A DNA stretch of 64,000 nucleotides from DATKUK01 sp035530655. Lineage in GTDB: Bacteria > Planctomycetota > Phycisphaerae > UBA1845 > DATKUK01. The stretch spans positions 1-64,000 of the forward strand of contig DATKUK010000080.1 of assembly GCA_035530655.1 (NCBI GenBank), read 5' to 3'. The notes beneath the pieces were generated by a model. The model saw only the letters and a program-made list of their open reading frames with translations, made no database searches and was not told where the DNA came from. This document shows positions 17,544 through 26,393 of this stretch, in pieces; within the stretch, counting starts at the first letter, position 1, and every line of letters starts with the position of its first letter. A program made the position numbers and the translations under genes.

Positions 17544-18443
17544 ATGATTGTTGATTGTCACACGCACATCTGGCAGTCACCCACGCAGCTCGGACTCGGT
17601 CGTGTCGGCGGGCGGCTCGCGCCAACGGAGACCAACGGACAGGCCACACCCCAGCAACACTACCAAGCCAGCCGGCCGGTCGATCTGACGCTTGTTCTGG
17701 GCTTCAAGAGCCTGCGCTTGGGCGTCGCGATGCCTGACAGCGTCATCGCCGGGTACGTGCGACAACATCCCGATCGCCTGATCGGTTTTGGGGGAGTCGA
17801 CCCCACGGATCTGCCGAAGGCTCTCGATCAGATGCATCGCGGCTGCACCGAGCTGGGGTTGAAGGGCGTGACGTTCTCGCCGGCCGCTCAGCAGATGCAT
17901 CCGGCCGACACGCGCGCACTCCAGCTCTACGCCGAGGCCAGCCGTATGGGCCTGCCGATCATCTTCGACGCCGACGTACACCGCATGACGGCCGGCCGAA
18001 TGGAGTTCGCCCAGCCCATGCTGCTCGACGAGGTTGCCAATCAGTTTCCACAGTTGCGGATGGTCGTGGCCCATATGGGCTATCCCTGGGTCGAGCAGAC
18101 GATGGTGCTGTTGGGCAAGCACGCCCATGTGCTGGCCGACGTGTCCGGGCTGCTGCATCAGCCCTGGCAGGCGTACAACGCTCTGCTTTCGGCCTACCAT
18201 CACGGGGTAATCGATAAGCTGCTGTTCGGCAGCGATTTCCCTTACGGTTCGGCCACATCGGTCATCGAGACGCTCTACAGCCTCAATCAGATCAGTCACG
18301 GCACGAACCTGCCGAGTATTCCCCGGTCGCTGTTGCGCGGCATTGTGGAACGCAACGCGCTGGCCCTGCTGGGCATTGCGGCGCCGAGCGATGCGCCAGC
18401 CCCTGTCGAACCTGAATCTGTCGTGCGGAATGAGCGGATTTGA
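17544..18443 (+). CDS. Amidohydrolase-family protein (PF04909-like)
   Basis: The 299-residue TIM-barrel metal hydrolase opens with VDCHTHIW (the metal-binding H-x-H) and has VVAHMGYPW and LFGSDFPYGS (the Asp of the active site). This is the amidohydrolase_2 pattern of decarboxylases and lactonases. The start is the ATG at 17544; the longer frame gives an Arg/Gly-rich unlikely extension. Its 3' end overlaps the next lipoprotein gene by 14 bases. Substrate unknown. Confidence 0.85.
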   Translation: MIVDCHTHIWQSPTQLGLGRVGGRLAPTETNGQATPQQHYQASRPVDLTLVLGFKSLRLGVAMPDSVIAGYVRQHPDRLIGFGGVDPTDLPKALDQMHRGCTELGLKGVTFSPAAQQMHPADTRALQLYAEASRMGLPIIFDADVHRMTAGRMEFAQPMLLDEVANQFPQLRMVVAHMGYPWVEQTMVLLGKHAHVLADVSGLLHQPWQAYNALLSAYHHGVIDKLLFGSDFPYGSATSVIETLYSLNQISHGTNLPSIPRSLLRGIVERNALALLGIAAPSDAPAPVEPESVVRNERI

Positions 18444-19068
18444 AGGCAATCAGTTCGTACGAATCGGCGCACAAGCCGGTCGCTGTCTGGCTGTTCTGAC
18501 GGTGTGGCTGGCGACAGCTTCGGCCGGTTGCAGGCAGAACGACCCGTCCATCGAGATCGTCTCGTACGAGAACGCAGCCGATCCTCAGCGCTACACCAGC
18601 CGGTTTGAGGAAGCCTGTTACGCCGCGGACGGCGGGAGTACCTGGCAGTTCGTCATGCGAACGGTGCGACCGGCCGAGATCGACCCATCGCAGCAGATCG
18701 AACAGATTCTGTGCGCTCGCGTGTTCTGGCGGCCCGTCCCAGGCAGGACGGCGGCCGAACCCTCGATGACCGATGCGGTCGTCGACTACTACTTGATCTC
18801 CGGGGCGACGGGGATTCGCTATACAGGCTGCGGGTTCATCAGCTTTAAGAAAGCGACTTTCGGGGATCAGATCACAGGCCGAATCGAATCCTGCCAGCTT
18901 TGGCCCTATCAGACCTTCGGCGAAGCCGCCGACCTGCTCGGGCGCTGCGAGCTGGCCGGCCGCTTTGTGGCCCAGCCGAATCGCGGTCGTTGCGTCGAGT
19001 TGTCGAACCGCATGAAGCGCATGTTCGGCCCACCGCCGCCCTATCACCCGCGTCCGAGCGGACCGTAG
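18430..19068 (+). CDS. Exosortase-unrelated lipoprotein of unknown function
   Basis: The 212-residue product starts at the ATG at 18430, inside the end of the amidohydrolase gene. A signal sequence with a lipobox-like TASAGC (Cys34) suggests a lipoprotein. The mature part includes an acidic N-terminus, a central TWQFVMRTVRPAEIDPSQQ and several Cys (CGFISFKK, ESCQLWP, GRCELAG, GRCVEL). I recognise no domain. The context suggests co-expression with the amidohydrolase. Confidence 0.65.
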   Translation: MSGFEGNQFVRIGAQAGRCLAVLTVWLATASAGCRQNDPSIEIVSYENAADPQRYTSRFEEACYAADGGSTWQFVMRTVRPAEIDPSQQIEQILCARVFWRPVPGRTAAEPSMTDAVVDYYLISGATGIRYTGCGFISFKKATFGDQITGRIESCQLWPYQTFGEAADLLGRCELAGRFVAQPNRGRCVELSNRMKRMFGPPPPYHPRPSGP

Positions 19069-19169
19069 ATGCCGAGCGGCTCGGGTCTTGAAAACCGAGC
19101 AGCCGCCGGCGATCATGCTCGCGTGCTCGTCCTGGCGCGGTTCGGTCGGGTTCGTACGGAGAGATTCTT

Positions 19170-21077
19170 TTGAGCGACCAGGTCCCGGCGCCGTCGCTGG
19201 CGCCACAGAAGGAAAACTGGACAGGCAGGCTGGGGGTGGTTCTTGCCGTGGCCGGTTCGGCCGTCGGGCTGGGTAATTTCCTGCGCTTCCCCGGACAAGC
19301 GGTCAACAACGGCGGCGGGGCCTTCATGATCCCGTATATCATCAGTTTCCTGCTGCTGGGCATTCCGATCTGCTGGTGCGAATGGACGTTGGGGCGCATG
19401 GGCGGGCGCTACGGGCAGAGCAGCGCCCCGGGCATCTACCAGGCCCTTTGGCGGCATCCGCTCGCCCGCTACATCGGCGCCTTCGGCATGATGATCCCCA
19501 TTGTCATCTTCATGTACTACGTCTTCCTCGAAGCCGTGTGCATGACCTACGCCGTCGAGTTCGCCCGCGGCACGTTCAGCGACCTGTTCGCCCAAGCCAC
19601 CGCAGGTGTGAGTCAGCACGATCAGCAGGTAAGCGCCGTCACGGGTGCCGCCGGTCAACACCTCGGTGACACATGCGGGATGGCCAAAGACGGCTCGGTG
19701 TTCGCCGGCGGCATGGTCATATGGTGCGTGCTGATTTGCTTTGCGGCCAACTTCTACATCATCTACCGTGGCATCACGCGAGGCATCGAGTGGTTCTGTA
19801 CCTATGCGATGCCGCTGTTGATCGGCTGTGCCCTGATCGTGCTGGTGCGGGCGCTGACGTTGCCGAACATCACCGATGGGCTGGGGTTCATGTGGAACCC
19901 CGATTGGGCGAAGCTGAAAGACCCTCAGGTGTGGCTGGCCGCATCGAGCCAGATCTTCTTCAGCCTCAGCGTCGGTTTCGGACTGATCCTCACCTACGCC
20001 AGTTACCTGCGGCCGAATGACGACGTCGTGCTGTCGGGCCTGACGGCCTCCAGCTTGAACGAGTTTTGCGAGGTGATTCTGGCCGGACTGACCATCGTGC
20101 CGGTGGCCTTCATCTTCCTGGGCGCCGCCGCGGCCGCAACGCCCAGCGCGTTCGGTCTGGGGTTCGTGACGGTCCCGTCGATCATGCACTTCATGCCGGC
20201 TGGGCGCTTCTTTGGCACAATGTGGTTCGGGCTGCTCACGCTGGCGGCGATCACCAGTTCGCTGAGTATGCTCCAGCCGGCCATCGCGTTTCTGGAGGAC
20301 GGCTTCGGTCTGCGGCGTCACGGCAGTACGATCCTCCTGGCCGCTGTTTCGCTGGCCGGCGCCGCGCCCGTTCTGTACTTCAGTCGCGACCTGCATGCGT
20401 TGGACGTAACCGACTTCTGGGTCGGCAACTTCATGATCTTCGTTGCCGCGACGGCGATGGTTATCATCTTCGGGTGGGTGATCGGCGTGGATCGGGGACT
20501 CACGGAGGCTGCCCGCGGCGCCGAACTGGCGATCCCACGGGTGTTTCGCTACCTGATTCGCTATGTCACGCCGGCCTTTCTGCTGGTGATCTTCGTGCTG
20601 TGGTGCAGGACGAACGCCCCGGAGCGCATCCATGCGATGATGCCTGACGCGCAGGCCGACCAGGCCACCCGGGCTGTGTACGAGCAGGCAGCGTTCGATC
20701 ACTTTGTCCGCGAGGCGCTGGGACCCGGATCGACCGACCCAGGCGACCCCTTGCCCCCGCGCGAGCAACTCGATCCGGCCGTCGTCGCGTCCGCCGAGCG
20801 GCAGGTCGCTGCCGTGCTCGGCGATAATGAAGGGCTGCCGCTGGCCAACACGCTGCCCGCATGGCTGCTCGCCCACCAACCGAAGGCCGAGCAGGCCGGT
20901 GCCGACGGACGCCACCGCGCTGTGATCGCGCGCGGTGTGTTTGTCTGTCTCATCTGTTTTCTGCTGTCGCTGTTTGTTCTGTCCGAATGGGCGTACCGAC
21001 ATCGCATCCGCCACGCCATTTTCGCCGCCGACCGAGTCGAGCAGCTCCTGGCCGATCAGGAGGAGAACGACCAGTGA
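19170..21077 (+). CDS. Sodium:neurotransmitter symporter family (NSS) transporter
   Basis: The 635-residue inner-membrane symporter starts with TTG after GGAGAG. The first helix has the sodium/substrate motif GSAVGLGNFLRFP, and NGGGAFMIPYIISFLLLGIP follows, both diagnostic of NSS (PF00209). About 12 membrane helices are visible. A soluble segment of about 110 residues (from NAPERIHAMMPD to ADGRHR) is inserted before the last helix, longer than in most bacterial members. NSS proteins import amino acids or amines with Na+. The stop overlaps the start of a tiny membrane protein gene. Confidence 0.93.
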   Translation: MSDQVPAPSLAPQKENWTGRLGVVLAVAGSAVGLGNFLRFPGQAVNNGGGAFMIPYIISFLLLGIPICWCEWTLGRMGGRYGQSSAPGIYQALWRHPLARYIGAFGMMIPIVIFMYYVFLEAVCMTYAVEFARGTFSDLFAQATAGVSQHDQQVSAVTGAAGQHLGDTCGMAKDGSVFAGGMVIWCVLICFAANFYIIYRGITRGIEWFCTYAMPLLIGCALIVLVRALTLPNITDGLGFMWNPDWAKLKDPQVWLAASSQIFFSLSVGFGLILTYASYLRPNDDVVLSGLTASSLNEFCEVILAGLTIVPVAFIFLGAAAAATPSAFGLGFVTVPSIMHFMPAGRFFGTMWFGLLTLAAITSSLSMLQPAIAFLEDGFGLRRHGSTILLAAVSLAGAAPVLYFSRDLHALDVTDFWVGNFMIFVAATAMVIIFGWVIGVDRGLTEAARGAELAIPRVFRYLIRYVTPAFLLVIFVLWCRTNAPERIHAMMPDAQADQATRAVYEQAAFDHFVREALGPGSTDPGDPLPPREQLDPAVVASAERQVAAVLGDNEGLPLANTLPAWLLAHQPKAEQAGADGRHRAVIARGVFVCLICFLLSLFVLSEWAYRHRIRHAIFAADRVEQLLADQEENDQ

Positions 21078-21265
21078 TGCCTCATACAGCGGTGATCGCG
21101 GCGACGCCACAGCAGGGCCTCACCCTCGCCGGCGCGGTCGTCATGATCGTCAGCGTGGCATGTGTGCTGGCTCTAGCCGGGTTCTGCGTTCGCCGCATCC
21201 TCAGCAAGCCGCGCACGCCGCAGCGCATGCACGCCCCGTTGGATATCGATACGCACGATACCTGA
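21077..21265 (+). CDS. Small single-helix subunit of the NSS transporter (MetS-like)
   Basis: The 62-residue protein has one strong membrane helix (AGAVVMIVSVACVLALAGFC) followed by RRILSKPRTPQR. Its ATG overlaps the transporter stop (TGATG at 21075-21079), so the pair is translationally coupled. Size, topology and position match the MetS-type small subunits reported for methionine/alanine NSS importers. The sequence alone does not prove homology. Confidence 0.7.
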   Translation: MPHTAVIAATPQQGLTLAGAVVMIVSVACVLALAGFCVRRILSKPRTPQRMHAPLDIDTHDT

Positions 21266-21327
21266 CGTGCGTCGACCCTTCGGTGCGACACGTACCGCCC
21301 GGGCCCGCCTAGCGGGCGCACCCGCCC

Positions 21328-22074
21328 TTATCGCTTCGGCCGCTCGGCTACTGCTATAACCCGCCGCGAGTGGCGCGTGAAACGGCTGGCCGGATAATTC
21401 CGATCGTACAATCGGATATTCGTATAGCCCGCCGCCCGCAGCATCGCTCGGATCTGGGCGCCGTTGAAGATCCACATCGTCAGCCTGTGCCGCTCGGTCG
21501 TGTGACCTTTTCGAAGCGTCCAGACCGAGCGAAAACGGTCGGCCCGTTTGTCGAAGCGCACGCGGTGTTCGATATGCACACCGCCGATCGTTTCGTCGCT
21601 GTGTGGCCGGAAGTGCGACATGATCCACGACTTGTTAGGCCCCTCGACCAGAAACCGCCCGCCGGGACGCAAGGCCCGCCACACCCGCCGGCAGAAGGCC
21701 AGATTGTCGGCGTCGCAGAAGTACCCGAAGCTGCCGAACCAGTTGAACGCCGCGTGAAACTCACCGTCGAAGTCAATCTCGCGCATGTCGGCGTGCACGA
21801 ACCGGACATCAAGTCCTTCGCGCCGCGCCTAGCGTCGGGCCCTGCTCAAATACGGCGCGGTCAGATCCACGCCGGTCATCGCCAGCCCCGCTCGGGCGAG
21901 GGGAATCGTCAGCCGCCCTGCGCCGCACGGAATGTCCAACACGCGCTGGCCTTTCCGCAGCTTCAGCAGCCGACGGACCAGCCATACCTGTTTGGCCGTC
22001 CTGCCTTCGTCAAAGGTCTTGGGTAGCACCTGAGCATAGAGCCCGCTGAAAAACGTTTCGAACCATCCAGCCAT
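21328..22074 (-). pseudogene. SAM methyltransferase interrupted by an in-frame TAG
   Basis: One frame from the ATG at 22074 to the TAA at 21328-21330 encodes a 248-residue methyltransferase, but codon 82 is TAG (21829-21831). Before the stop lie motif I (VLDIPCGAGRLTIPLA) and GVDLTAPYLSRARR; directly after it the same frame continues ARREGLDVRFVHADMREIDF, which is the expected motif II-III link. Nothing else is damaged, and both halves lie in the same frame. It may be a recent nonsense mutation, a sequence error or readthrough. The start codon choice rests on an AGAAGGT a few bases upstream. Confidence 0.85.
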
Positions 22075-22108
22075 CACCGCACCTTCTTTGAGCAGTGCCT
22101 GGGCCGAC

Positions 22109-22144
22109 AAAAAAACCCGCCGCCGTTTCGCTTGGCAGCGGGCT
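22109..22144 (-). terminator. Rho-independent terminator
   Basis: On the minus strand CCCGCTGCC, loop AAGCGAAAC, GGCGGCGGG is followed by seven T. The nine-base stem contains one G-T wobble. It directly follows the small ORF at 22171-22287 and precedes the interrupted methyltransferase gene. Confidence 0.75.
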
Positions 22145-22170
22145 TGGGTCGTCTGGTACTTCCTGGCTAC

Positions 22171-22287
22171 CTACTCAGGCGATCCTCGTCCGCTGCCCGG
22201 TACGAGCCGGACCAGGACGCGCAGCATCGCACCAACCCACACACGGGCGTTTGTTGCGTCAGAAAGGATCGAGCGAATCTCGTTCAC
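22171..22287 (-). CDS. Small ORF (38 codons) with its own terminator
   Basis: A GTG-started frame (begins MNEIRSILSDATNARVWVGA, ends GSGRGSPE) follows an AGGTGAG nine bases upstream and is followed within 30 bases by a strong terminator. It lies between the EamA gene and the interrupted methyltransferase. Such a layout suggests either a small protein or a leader peptide coupled to the terminator. No family recognised. Confidence 0.4.
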   Translation of the reverse strand: MNEIRSILSDATNARVWVGAMLRVLVRLVPGSGRGSPE

Positions 22288-22312
22288 GGTAGTTGTCTCA
22301 CCTGAGTCGGCG

Positions 22313-22816
22313 CTAGTTTATTTCGGTCTGGCTTGCCGCGTCAACATCGGCGCCGGCAGGCAGCGTCGCGTCCGGCGGCGCAGCGGACCCGTCGCCCGCG
22401 GGCTGGCCGGCTGACTTGCCCGGCCAGGTCAGCATCACCAGCGCAACCACCGCCACGGCGATGCCGCCCCATTGCAGGCGCGTGGGGCGCTCTCCCAGCA
22501 CAAACATCCCGGCAAGGATCGGAATCGACACGTACAGCGAGGCCAGCGGCGCGGCGACGGTAATCGGCTTGCTCTGACAGAGCTTGTAAAACCCGAAGTT
22601 GGCCAGGATATAGACCGCACCCACCACCACCGCCACCAGGTGATAGCGACCCCAGGCGGGCTTGCACCAGGGAATCGCCCACAGCCCGATGATCAGGTAG
22701 CCCGGCAGGTTGAACACGATCGCCGTCAGCGGGTCGATCCCGCGTGTGGCCACCTTCATCAGGAATACGCCCAGACCCCAGCCGAGCATCGCGACCAGTA
22801 ACCACACCCATGCCAC
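22313..22816 (-). CDS. EamA/DMT-family transporter, single-domain
   Basis: The 167-residue product carries one EamA domain, half the usual ten-helix DMT protein: about five membrane helices, starting MAWVWLLVAMLGWGLGVFLM, with PLASLYVSIPILAGMFVLGERPT as the conserved block before the last helix. Single-domain members work as dimers. The last 35 residues are a polar Ala/Pro-rich tail. Substrate unknown. Confidence 0.85.
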   Translation of the reverse strand: MAWVWLLVAMLGWGLGVFLMKVATRGIDPLTAIVFNLPGYLIIGLWAIPWCKPAWGRYHLVAVVVGAVYILANFGFYKLCQSKPITVAAPLASLYVSIPILAGMFVLGERPTRLQWGGIAVAVVALVMLTWPGKSAGQPAGDGSAAPPDATLPAGADVDAASQTEIN

Positions 22817-22916
22817 TTTGATTACTCCTTATGGTCAACCACGCGGGCGACGAAGCGCCGCGCCGGCCGATACGCAGTCCTGACGATGACCGATCGATGC
22901 GCAACCGATTGGCGTG

Positions 22917-23405
22917 TTACGCACTCTCGACGGCTGGTCGACCCGCCGCGAGCCGCCGACGATTGGCTATGATAATACCGACCGCGATCCCCATGAAGAC
23001 AATATCGCGAATGAGCACCACCACCATCGGCGCGGTGTCATAGGATCCGAAGCAGCCGCAATGAATGTCGAACCCACGCGCCATGGCCGTCGAGATGCCC
23101 ACAATGTAGACCACGAGGAAACCCATCAGCACCACGGTTGCCTCTTCGGTCCAGCGCCCGATCACCAGGGCCCCCGCGCAGGCCAATTCGATCCACGGCA
23201 GCAGAATGGCCAACGCGTGCAGCGACCACCACGGCACGAGGCGATAGTTGCGGATGTCCCCGACGAACTTCATCGGATCCGCGATTTCCAGGTTGCCCGG
23301 GTCGAACAGTTTCAGGATTGCCGCGGCCGCAAAGATCAGCGCCAGCAGCCACCGCAGCACCCGCCACGTCCACAGCCAGCCGGTCTTGCCCATATCGCCA
23401 CTCAC
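22917..23405 (-). CDS. MauE/DoxX-like membrane protein
   Basis: The 162-residue protein has four membrane helices and the motif DIHCGCFGSYD, characteristic of MauE-like redox membrane proteins that support disulfide formation. It starts inside the stop of the rhodanese gene (four-base overlap), so the two are coupled. The context with the DUF1573 protein and rhodanese suggests periplasmic sulfur or thiol chemistry. Confidence 0.8.
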   Translation of the reverse strand: MSGDMGKTGWLWTWRVLRWLLALIFAAAAILKLFDPGNLEIADPMKFVGDIRNYRLVPWWSLHALAILLPWIELACAGALVIGRWTEEATVVLMGFLVVYIVGISTAMARGFDIHCGCFGSYDTAPMVVVLIRDIVFMGIAVGIIIANRRRLAAGRPAVESA

Positions 23406-23896
23406 TCCACCGGCACGTTCGCTTCCTGCCAGGCAGGCCAGCCGCCCCGCAGAATGCGCACCGACTCGCGATAACCCAGCCCGGCCAGGAAGTCGAATAC
23501 CAGCATGCTGTCGACGCAGCCGTGACCCTGACAGTATACGACAACCGTCATACCCTCCATGGCGTCCGGCGGCGGTAGTTGTGCCATCAGCGGCTCGGCG
23601 CTGCCCGGCAACGCCTGCGCCGGTGCGCTGATAGCGCCCGGAACGTGACCTTCGTCATATTCCTCGACGGGTCTGGCGTCGACCACGACGGCCTCGCCGG
23701 TTTGCACGAGTTCCCATACACGGTCGATGTCGATCTCGGCTTCGCGCAGGACCTCGTCGCGAAGGCCTGAATTCGGATCGGGAACCCAGGCAATCCCCTT
23801 GGGCGAAAGCGCATTGAACAGGACCGCAATCACTGCGCCCGCTACGCACAGTGCAGCCATACGAACCAGGAAACCCACGACCGCCCGAACAGACAT
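23402..23896 (-). CDS. Membrane-anchored rhodanese-domain protein
   Basis: The 164-residue protein has an N-terminal membrane segment (about 8-28) and a rhodanese domain with VVVDARPVEEYDEGHVPGA and the active-site loop starting YCQGHGCVDS, so a catalytic Cys is present. The domain probably faces the periplasm. It forms an operon with the DUF1573 gene (two-base gap) and the MauE-like gene (overlap). Confidence 0.88.
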   Translation of the reverse strand: MSVRAVVGFLVRMAALCVAGAVIAVLFNALSPKGIAWVPDPNSGLRDEVLREAEIDIDRVWELVQTGEAVVVDARPVEEYDEGHVPGAISAPAQALPGSAEPLMAQLPPPDAMEGMTVVVYCQGHGCVDSMLVFDFLAGLGYRESVRILRGGWPAWQEANVPVE

Positions 23897-23898
23897 GG

Positions 23899-25398
23899 CT
23901 AGTCCGCTGGCTTGGCGCCCGTGCCGGTGCCGGGCTGCGCCTTTCTCCTGCTGACCGGGGCGGGCTCGCTCCGGCTGACCTGCACGATGGGAATGACGAA
24001 CTCGCCGAACTCCTCGTCGTCGGTCTTGATCACCAGCTTGTCCCCGCCCTTGGGCGGCTGGTAGTCCTCAGGCAGGGTCAGAGTGATGCGGTAGTTGTTG
24101 CGCTCCTGGCGGTGATCCAGCTCGACCTTGATGCGCTCGTCACTGGCCTGACACTCGAGAATCTTGACCGGCTCGTAGTGTAAGAATACATGATAGGGTG
24201 GGTGGCTTTCGCCCTCTGCGGGCGCGACAACCAATATTTCGTGGGGTACGACACTGACCCGCTCCTGGGTGTTAGCCGATATGGGAGCGTTGGACTGGGT
24301 AATCTCTCGCTCGTTGGCCTTGGGGGCGACCTCACTCCGACTGACCTGCACGATGGGAATGACCAACTCGGCGAACGCCTGCTCGTCCGTCTTGATCACC
24401 AGCTTGTCCCCGCCCTTGGGCGGCTGATAGTCCTCAGGCAGAGTTAGGGTGATGCGGTAGTCGTTATGCTCCGGGCGATGCTCCAGTTCGACCTTGATGC
24501 GCTCGTCACTGGCCTGACACTCGAGCACCGTGACCGGCTCGTAGCGCATGAACGCATAGCGCGGACGGCTCTTGCCCTCCGTTGAAGAGAAAACCATGAT
24601 CTTCCTGGGCACCACGGTAATCCGCTCGGGAATGTAGGCCGACAGGGGTACCTTCAGTTGCGGCATCTTGGGCAGGTTGGTCTTGAGCAATACGTGGCCT
24701 TTGTGCATGCCTCGTTCGAGCGGCGGTTGAATCTGCGCCGTCAACAGAAAGCGCTTGCCTTCCTCCACCGTCTCCAGGGTCACGTTGAAGCCCTTCGGCG
24801 TGACCTCCACGATCTCCAATTCGAGAGGCTCATCGGCGTTACTGGTCAGCTCCACCTGCTTATTCTGGCTTTGGGCCGGCTGGATTCTCCCGAATGTGAA
24901 ACCGCCTTTGGGCTCCTTTTGAATGAGCTGCTTGACGGTTCCGTGGATCGACACCCGGGTCTGCTCGTTACTCGGGTCGTTCGTCCAGATGGTTACCGAT
25001 TTGCGCACCGTGCCCTGCATCCCTTTGGTGTTCAGCGTGAAGGGCAGTTTTCCTTCCTTGCCCGGGGCAATCTGACGATCATAGGTCTTGATCACCGTAC
25101 AGCCGCAACTGCCCTTGACCTTGGTGACCATCAGCGTGTCGTCACCGACGTTGCGCAGAATGATGGCGTGTTCCTTCTGCTGGTCGCCCCACATTTCGCC
25201 CAGGTCGAGCGACGCCTCGTCCACCTCGAGCTTCGGGCCCGTCTTGCCTGCCGCGACCGTGTCGGAGGCACCCGACGGCTGCGTCGAAGGTGCGTTTGTC
25301 TGCTGAGAACCAACCTGTACGGCCAGTACGACGGCCACCAACGCCGATAGGGCAACAATCCCCGCCGACGGCCAACCTGCCATCCGACTGCGTGACAT
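23899..25398 (-). CDS. DUF1573 protein with a duplicated C-terminal module
   Basis: The 499-residue exported protein begins at the ATG at 25398 with AAAGGTGG upstream. A signal anchor (residues 8-30) is followed by a polar linker and a DUF1573 Ig-like domain (LDLGEMWGDQQKEHAIILRN, then the signature GSCGCT). The C-terminal 240 residues consist of two copies of a roughly 121-residue unit (VVPRKIMVFSSTEGKS... and VVPHEILVVAPAEGES...), each ending VIPIVQVSRSE. DUF1573 proteins are abundant in Planctomycetota and Bacteroidota; their role is unknown. First gene of the rhodanese/MauE operon. Confidence 0.88.
   Translation of the reverse strand: MSRSRMAGWPSAGIVALSALVAVVLAVQVGSQQTNAPSTQPSGASDTVAAGKTGPKLEVDEASLDLGEMWGDQQKEHAIILRNVGDDTLMVTKVKGSCGCTVIKTYDRQIAPGKEGKLPFTLNTKGMQGTVRKSVTIWTNDPSNEQTRVSIHGTVKQLIQKEPKGGFTFGRIQPAQSQNKQVELTSNADEPLELEIVEVTPKGFNVTLETVEEGKRFLLTAQIQPPLERGMHKGHVLLKTNLPKMPQLKVPLSAYIPERITVVPRKIMVFSSTEGKSRPRYAFMRYEPVTVLECQASDERIKVELEHRPEHNDYRITLTLPEDYQPPKGGDKLVIKTDEQAFAELVIPIVQVSRSEVAPKANEREITQSNAPISANTQERVSVVPHEILVVAPAEGESHPPYHVFLHYEPVKILECQASDERIKVELDHRQERNNYRITLTLPEDYQPPKGGDKLVIKTDDEEFGEFVIPIVQVSRSEPAPVSRRKAQPGTGTGAKPAD
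24001..24545 (-). repeat. Intragenic tandem duplication (period 363 bp)
   Basis: The blocks at about 24001-24180 and 24364-24545 are nearly identical, for example both contain cttgatcaccagcttgtcc and cgctcgtcactggcctgac. The offset of 363 bases equals 121 codons, so the frame is kept. It duplicates the last module of the DUF1573 protein. Confidence 0.85.
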
Positions 25399-25595
25399 AG
25401 TCAAACCACCTTTCTGGATATCATCCGCAACGCCTCTTCACCCCGCCCATTCTGCGACGACCTCGGGCCAGATTCAACCGGGCGGCTTGGTCGCAGGACG
25501 CCTGCCCAAATGGGCCACAGTTGCCGTGCGTCGAGCGACGGCCGTGCCCTGCCGAGCTGCGGTTGCCGCATTGGCGGCGCTGTCGCCCTGTTGCT

Positions 25596-26393
25596 CTACG
25601 CTCGCGCCGCCGGTCGGTTCCCGCCGATGGTTGCTTCTTTCAGGGCGACCCCCCGTTTGTTGCCGTGCCCCAGCCGTATGTCCCCGTACAGGCGGAAAAG
25701 CTCACAAAATGCCCGCGCGATCACGCGCAAATTGGCCCCTGTCTGCTGGCCGATCTGCCGCGGGTAATGATGCACAGGCACCTGCCCGATACGGTAGCCC
25801 TTAAGTTTCGCTTTTGCAAGCACTTCCGCGTCGATCAGGGCGCCTTCGCTTTGCGGGCTGATCTGGTCGAACAGCCGCCGAGGATACAGTTTGAACGCGC
25901 AGTCGATGTCGCGTAAGTTCATGCCAAATAAAAGGTTAACTAGCGTCGTCCAGGCCCAGGCGTTCAGCTTGCGGACGCCCGACTCCTTGCGGTCCACCCG
26001 ATAGGCCGAGACGATGTCGTACTTCGCCAGCGCCGGCAGCAGCCCGGTGATCTCCTGCGGGTCGAACTGGCCGTCCCCATCGGTGTAGAACACCCACTCC
26101 TTGCGGGCCTCGGCGAACCCTCGCTGAAGAGCGCCGCCGTAGCCGCGGTTGGGTCGGTTGTGCACCGCCCGCACCTGCGGATGCTCGTGGGTTAGCCTCT
26201 CGGCGATCTCGCCGGTGCGGTCGGCGCTGCCGTCGTTGACGATGATCACCTCGAAGTCGTCGCTGACCTTCCGGCAGGCGTCCAGCAGGGCCAGCGTCGT
26301 CTGTTCGACGTTTCCCTCCTCGTTGTAGCAGGGCATGAAGGCAGAAAGGGAAAGGCGCTGGGGTACTGATCGCTGCCGTTTCGGACCGCTCAT
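25596..26393 (-). CDS. Family 2 glycosyltransferase
   Basis: The 265-residue GT-A enzyme starts at the ATG at 26393. The nucleotide-sugar site is FMPCYNEEGNV, with VIIVNDGSADRTGEIA and the metal-binding YTDGDGQFDP; QTGANLRVIARAFCEL near the end is typical of DPM/undecaprenyl-phosphate glycosyltransferases. No C-terminal membrane helices, so it is probably a soluble or peripheral lipid-linked sugar synthase. It reads with HldE in the same direction, suggesting envelope glycan synthesis. Confidence 0.88.
   Translation of the reverse strand: MSGPKRQRSVPQRLSLSAFMPCYNEEGNVEQTTLALLDACRKVSDDFEVIIVNDGSADRTGEIAERLTHEHPQVRAVHNRPNRGYGGALQRGFAEARKEWVFYTDGDGQFDPQEITGLLPALAKYDIVSAYRVDRKESGVRKLNAWAWTTLVNLLFGMNLRDIDCAFKLYPRRLFDQISPQSEGALIDAEVLAKAKLKGYRIGQVPVHHYPRQIGQQTGANLRVIARAFCELFRLYGDIRLGHGNKRGVALKEATIGGNRPAARA

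Noticed and set aside
22109..22144. Transcription attenuator of an amino-acid operon
   Set aside because: The small ORF has no run of regulatory codons and the downstream gene is a methyltransferase; a plain terminator is the simpler reading.
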